A stretch of DNA of 7,767 nucleotides, taken from positions 1 to 7,767 of the forward strand of contig JACVCQ010000099.1 in assembly GCA_016741945.1 (NCBI GenBank), given 5' to 3'. Positions 7,218 to 7,767 of the stretch are shown piece by piece. Position 1 is the first letter of the stretch. The number at the start of each line of letters is the position of its first letter. The position numbers and the translations under genes were made by a program. Under the pieces are notes generated by a model. The model worked only from the letters and a program-made list of their open reading frames with translations, searched no databases and had not been told where the DNA came from. The DNA comes from Chitinophagaceae bacterium. Its GTDB lineage: Bacteria > Bacteroidota > Bacteroidia > Chitinophagales > Chitinophagaceae.

Positions 7218-7225
7218 CAAAGGTA
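7218..7225 (-). promoter_or_regulatory. -7 promoter box of rpsT
   Basis: Read on the minus strand, TACCTTTG is an exact match to the Bacteroidota -7 consensus TAnnTTTG. It ends 21 nt before the rpsT ATG, which would give a short leader of about 15 nt that includes an eight-A tract. A TTTTG and a TTG lie closer upstream than the usual -33 spacing, so the -33 element is uncertain. Exact match plus ideal position before a ribosomal protein gene supports the call. Confidence 0.6.
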
Positions 7226-7433
7226 AGGACTTGCAATCAAAAGTGGAAATTTTTATAAAAAAACTCTTAGAAGCCTCATTTTAACCGCTAAAACCCCATA
7301 CTCTGTTCACTTGTACCTTGATTCTTAAGCCCAAGCAATGAATTGAGTTTCGTCAAAATTTAGACATTTTTTCTGCCTCCAATGACCGATATTTGCCAAC
7401 CTGTTTATCTAATCAGTTGTACAATATTTACAC
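7226..7433. other. Intergenic region between divergent rpsT and sucA
   Basis: AT-rich spacer that should carry the sucA promoter and the upstream part of the rpsT promoter. I looked for TAnnTTTG on the plus strand and found only imperfect candidates (for example GATATTTG near 7389-7396), none convincing. No RNA gene, hairpin terminator or open frame of note is seen. Confidence 0.5.
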
Positions 7434-7767
7434 ATGAAGGATTTTTCGTATATAACAAACTCCCATCCTGCATACATTGAGAGTCTTTATCAGGAATTTA
7501 TTCAGAATCCAGAGTCTGTGGATCCTGACTTGAAAAAGTTTTTTGAAGGGTTTGATTTTGCCGTATCCCATACTTCAGGCTCAGCTGTAAGCAGTAATGG
7601 TCAGATTACTGTTTCTGAGAGCATTGATTGGATGAAGGAGATCAAAGTATCCCGACTAATCCTTGGATATCGCAACAAAGGTCATTTGATAGCCAAAACC
7701 AATTCTATTCGTTAGCGTAAAGACAGGGGCTCTAATCTGGATTTTTCATTCTTTCGTCGTTCGGAAG
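7434..7767 (+). pseudogene. sucA: 2-oxoglutarate dehydrogenase E1, N-terminal part, interrupted by an in-frame TAG at 7713-7715 and cut by window edge
   Basis: Start of the thiamine-diphosphate E1 subunit of the 2-oxoglutarate dehydrogenase complex (TCA cycle), normally over 900 residues. MKDFSYITNSHPAYIESLYQ, PESVDPDLKKFFEGFDFAV and the later YRNKGHLIAKTNSIR are the family's N-terminal signature. The frame stops at codon 94 (TAG), then resumes in the same frame with RKDRGSNLDFSFFRRSE to the edge. Homologues as I recall them read NPIRERKDRG here, so Glu is expected at the stop, and GAG to TAG is one change. A 93-residue product would hold only the E2-contact region and no catalytic domain. 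Because sucA is a core metabolic gene, sequencing error or nonsense suppression deserves as much weight as true loss. The remainder lies beyond the window. No clear promoter is seen. Confidence 0.85.

Noticed and set aside
3340..7715. Full reassignment of TAA or TAG to a sense codon
   Set aside because: TAA ends the lipoprotein, regulator and rpsT genes, and TAG ends the MFS and kinase genes, all at expected lengths. At most, local suppression is possible.

Overview
The window is AT-rich chromosomal DNA from a member of the Bacteroidota, most likely the Chitinophagaceae or a close relative. Evidence includes a head-GIN (DUF2807) lipoprotein, a secreted M14 peptidase of the long Bacteroidota type, almost no Shine-Dalgarno sequences, and a TAnnTTTG-type -7 box before rpsT. 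The SucA N-terminus also resembles Bacteroidota homologues. The family placement is inferred from recalled protein similarity; no search was run. The content is mostly housekeeping plus ordinary accessory genes. I see no phage, transposon, CRISPR or defence module.

Layout: (1) 1-873, minus: guaA (GMP synthase), running off the left edge. (2) 992-1714, plus: lipoprotein with a repetitive head-GIN beta domain, closed by a clear intrinsic terminator. (3) 1801-2988, plus: 12-helix MFS transporter. (4) 2989-3072: convergent gap with a 12-bp inverted repeat. (5) 3073-4797, minus: secreted M14 zinc carboxypeptidase, split by an in-frame TAA at 3340-3342. (6) 4828-6906, plus: a two-gene operon for an OmpR-family response regulator and its membrane histidine kinase; the kinase has a degenerate G1 ATP-binding box. 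(7) 6942-7196, minus: rpsT (ribosomal protein S20), with its terminator buried in the 3' end of the kinase gene. (8) 7434-7767, plus: start of sucA (2-oxoglutarate dehydrogenase E1), interrupted by an in-frame TAG at 7713-7715 and running off the right edge.

The main anomaly is the pair of interrupted genes. Both the peptidase and sucA carry one in-frame stop where the family normally has a sense codon one base away (probably TTA to TAA and GAG to TAG). Family-like coding sequence continues in the same frame after each stop. Sequencing or assembly error, real recent nonsense mutations and stop-codon suppression all fit; the sequence alone cannot separate them. Wholesale stop reassignment is unlikely, because TAA and TAG end other genes here at the expected places.

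Functionally the genes are loosely connected. The regulator and kinase clearly work together. The peptidase is divergent from them with only 30 bp between the starts, so shared control is possible but unproven. guaA (purine synthesis), rpsT (translation) and sucA (TCA cycle) are independent housekeeping units.
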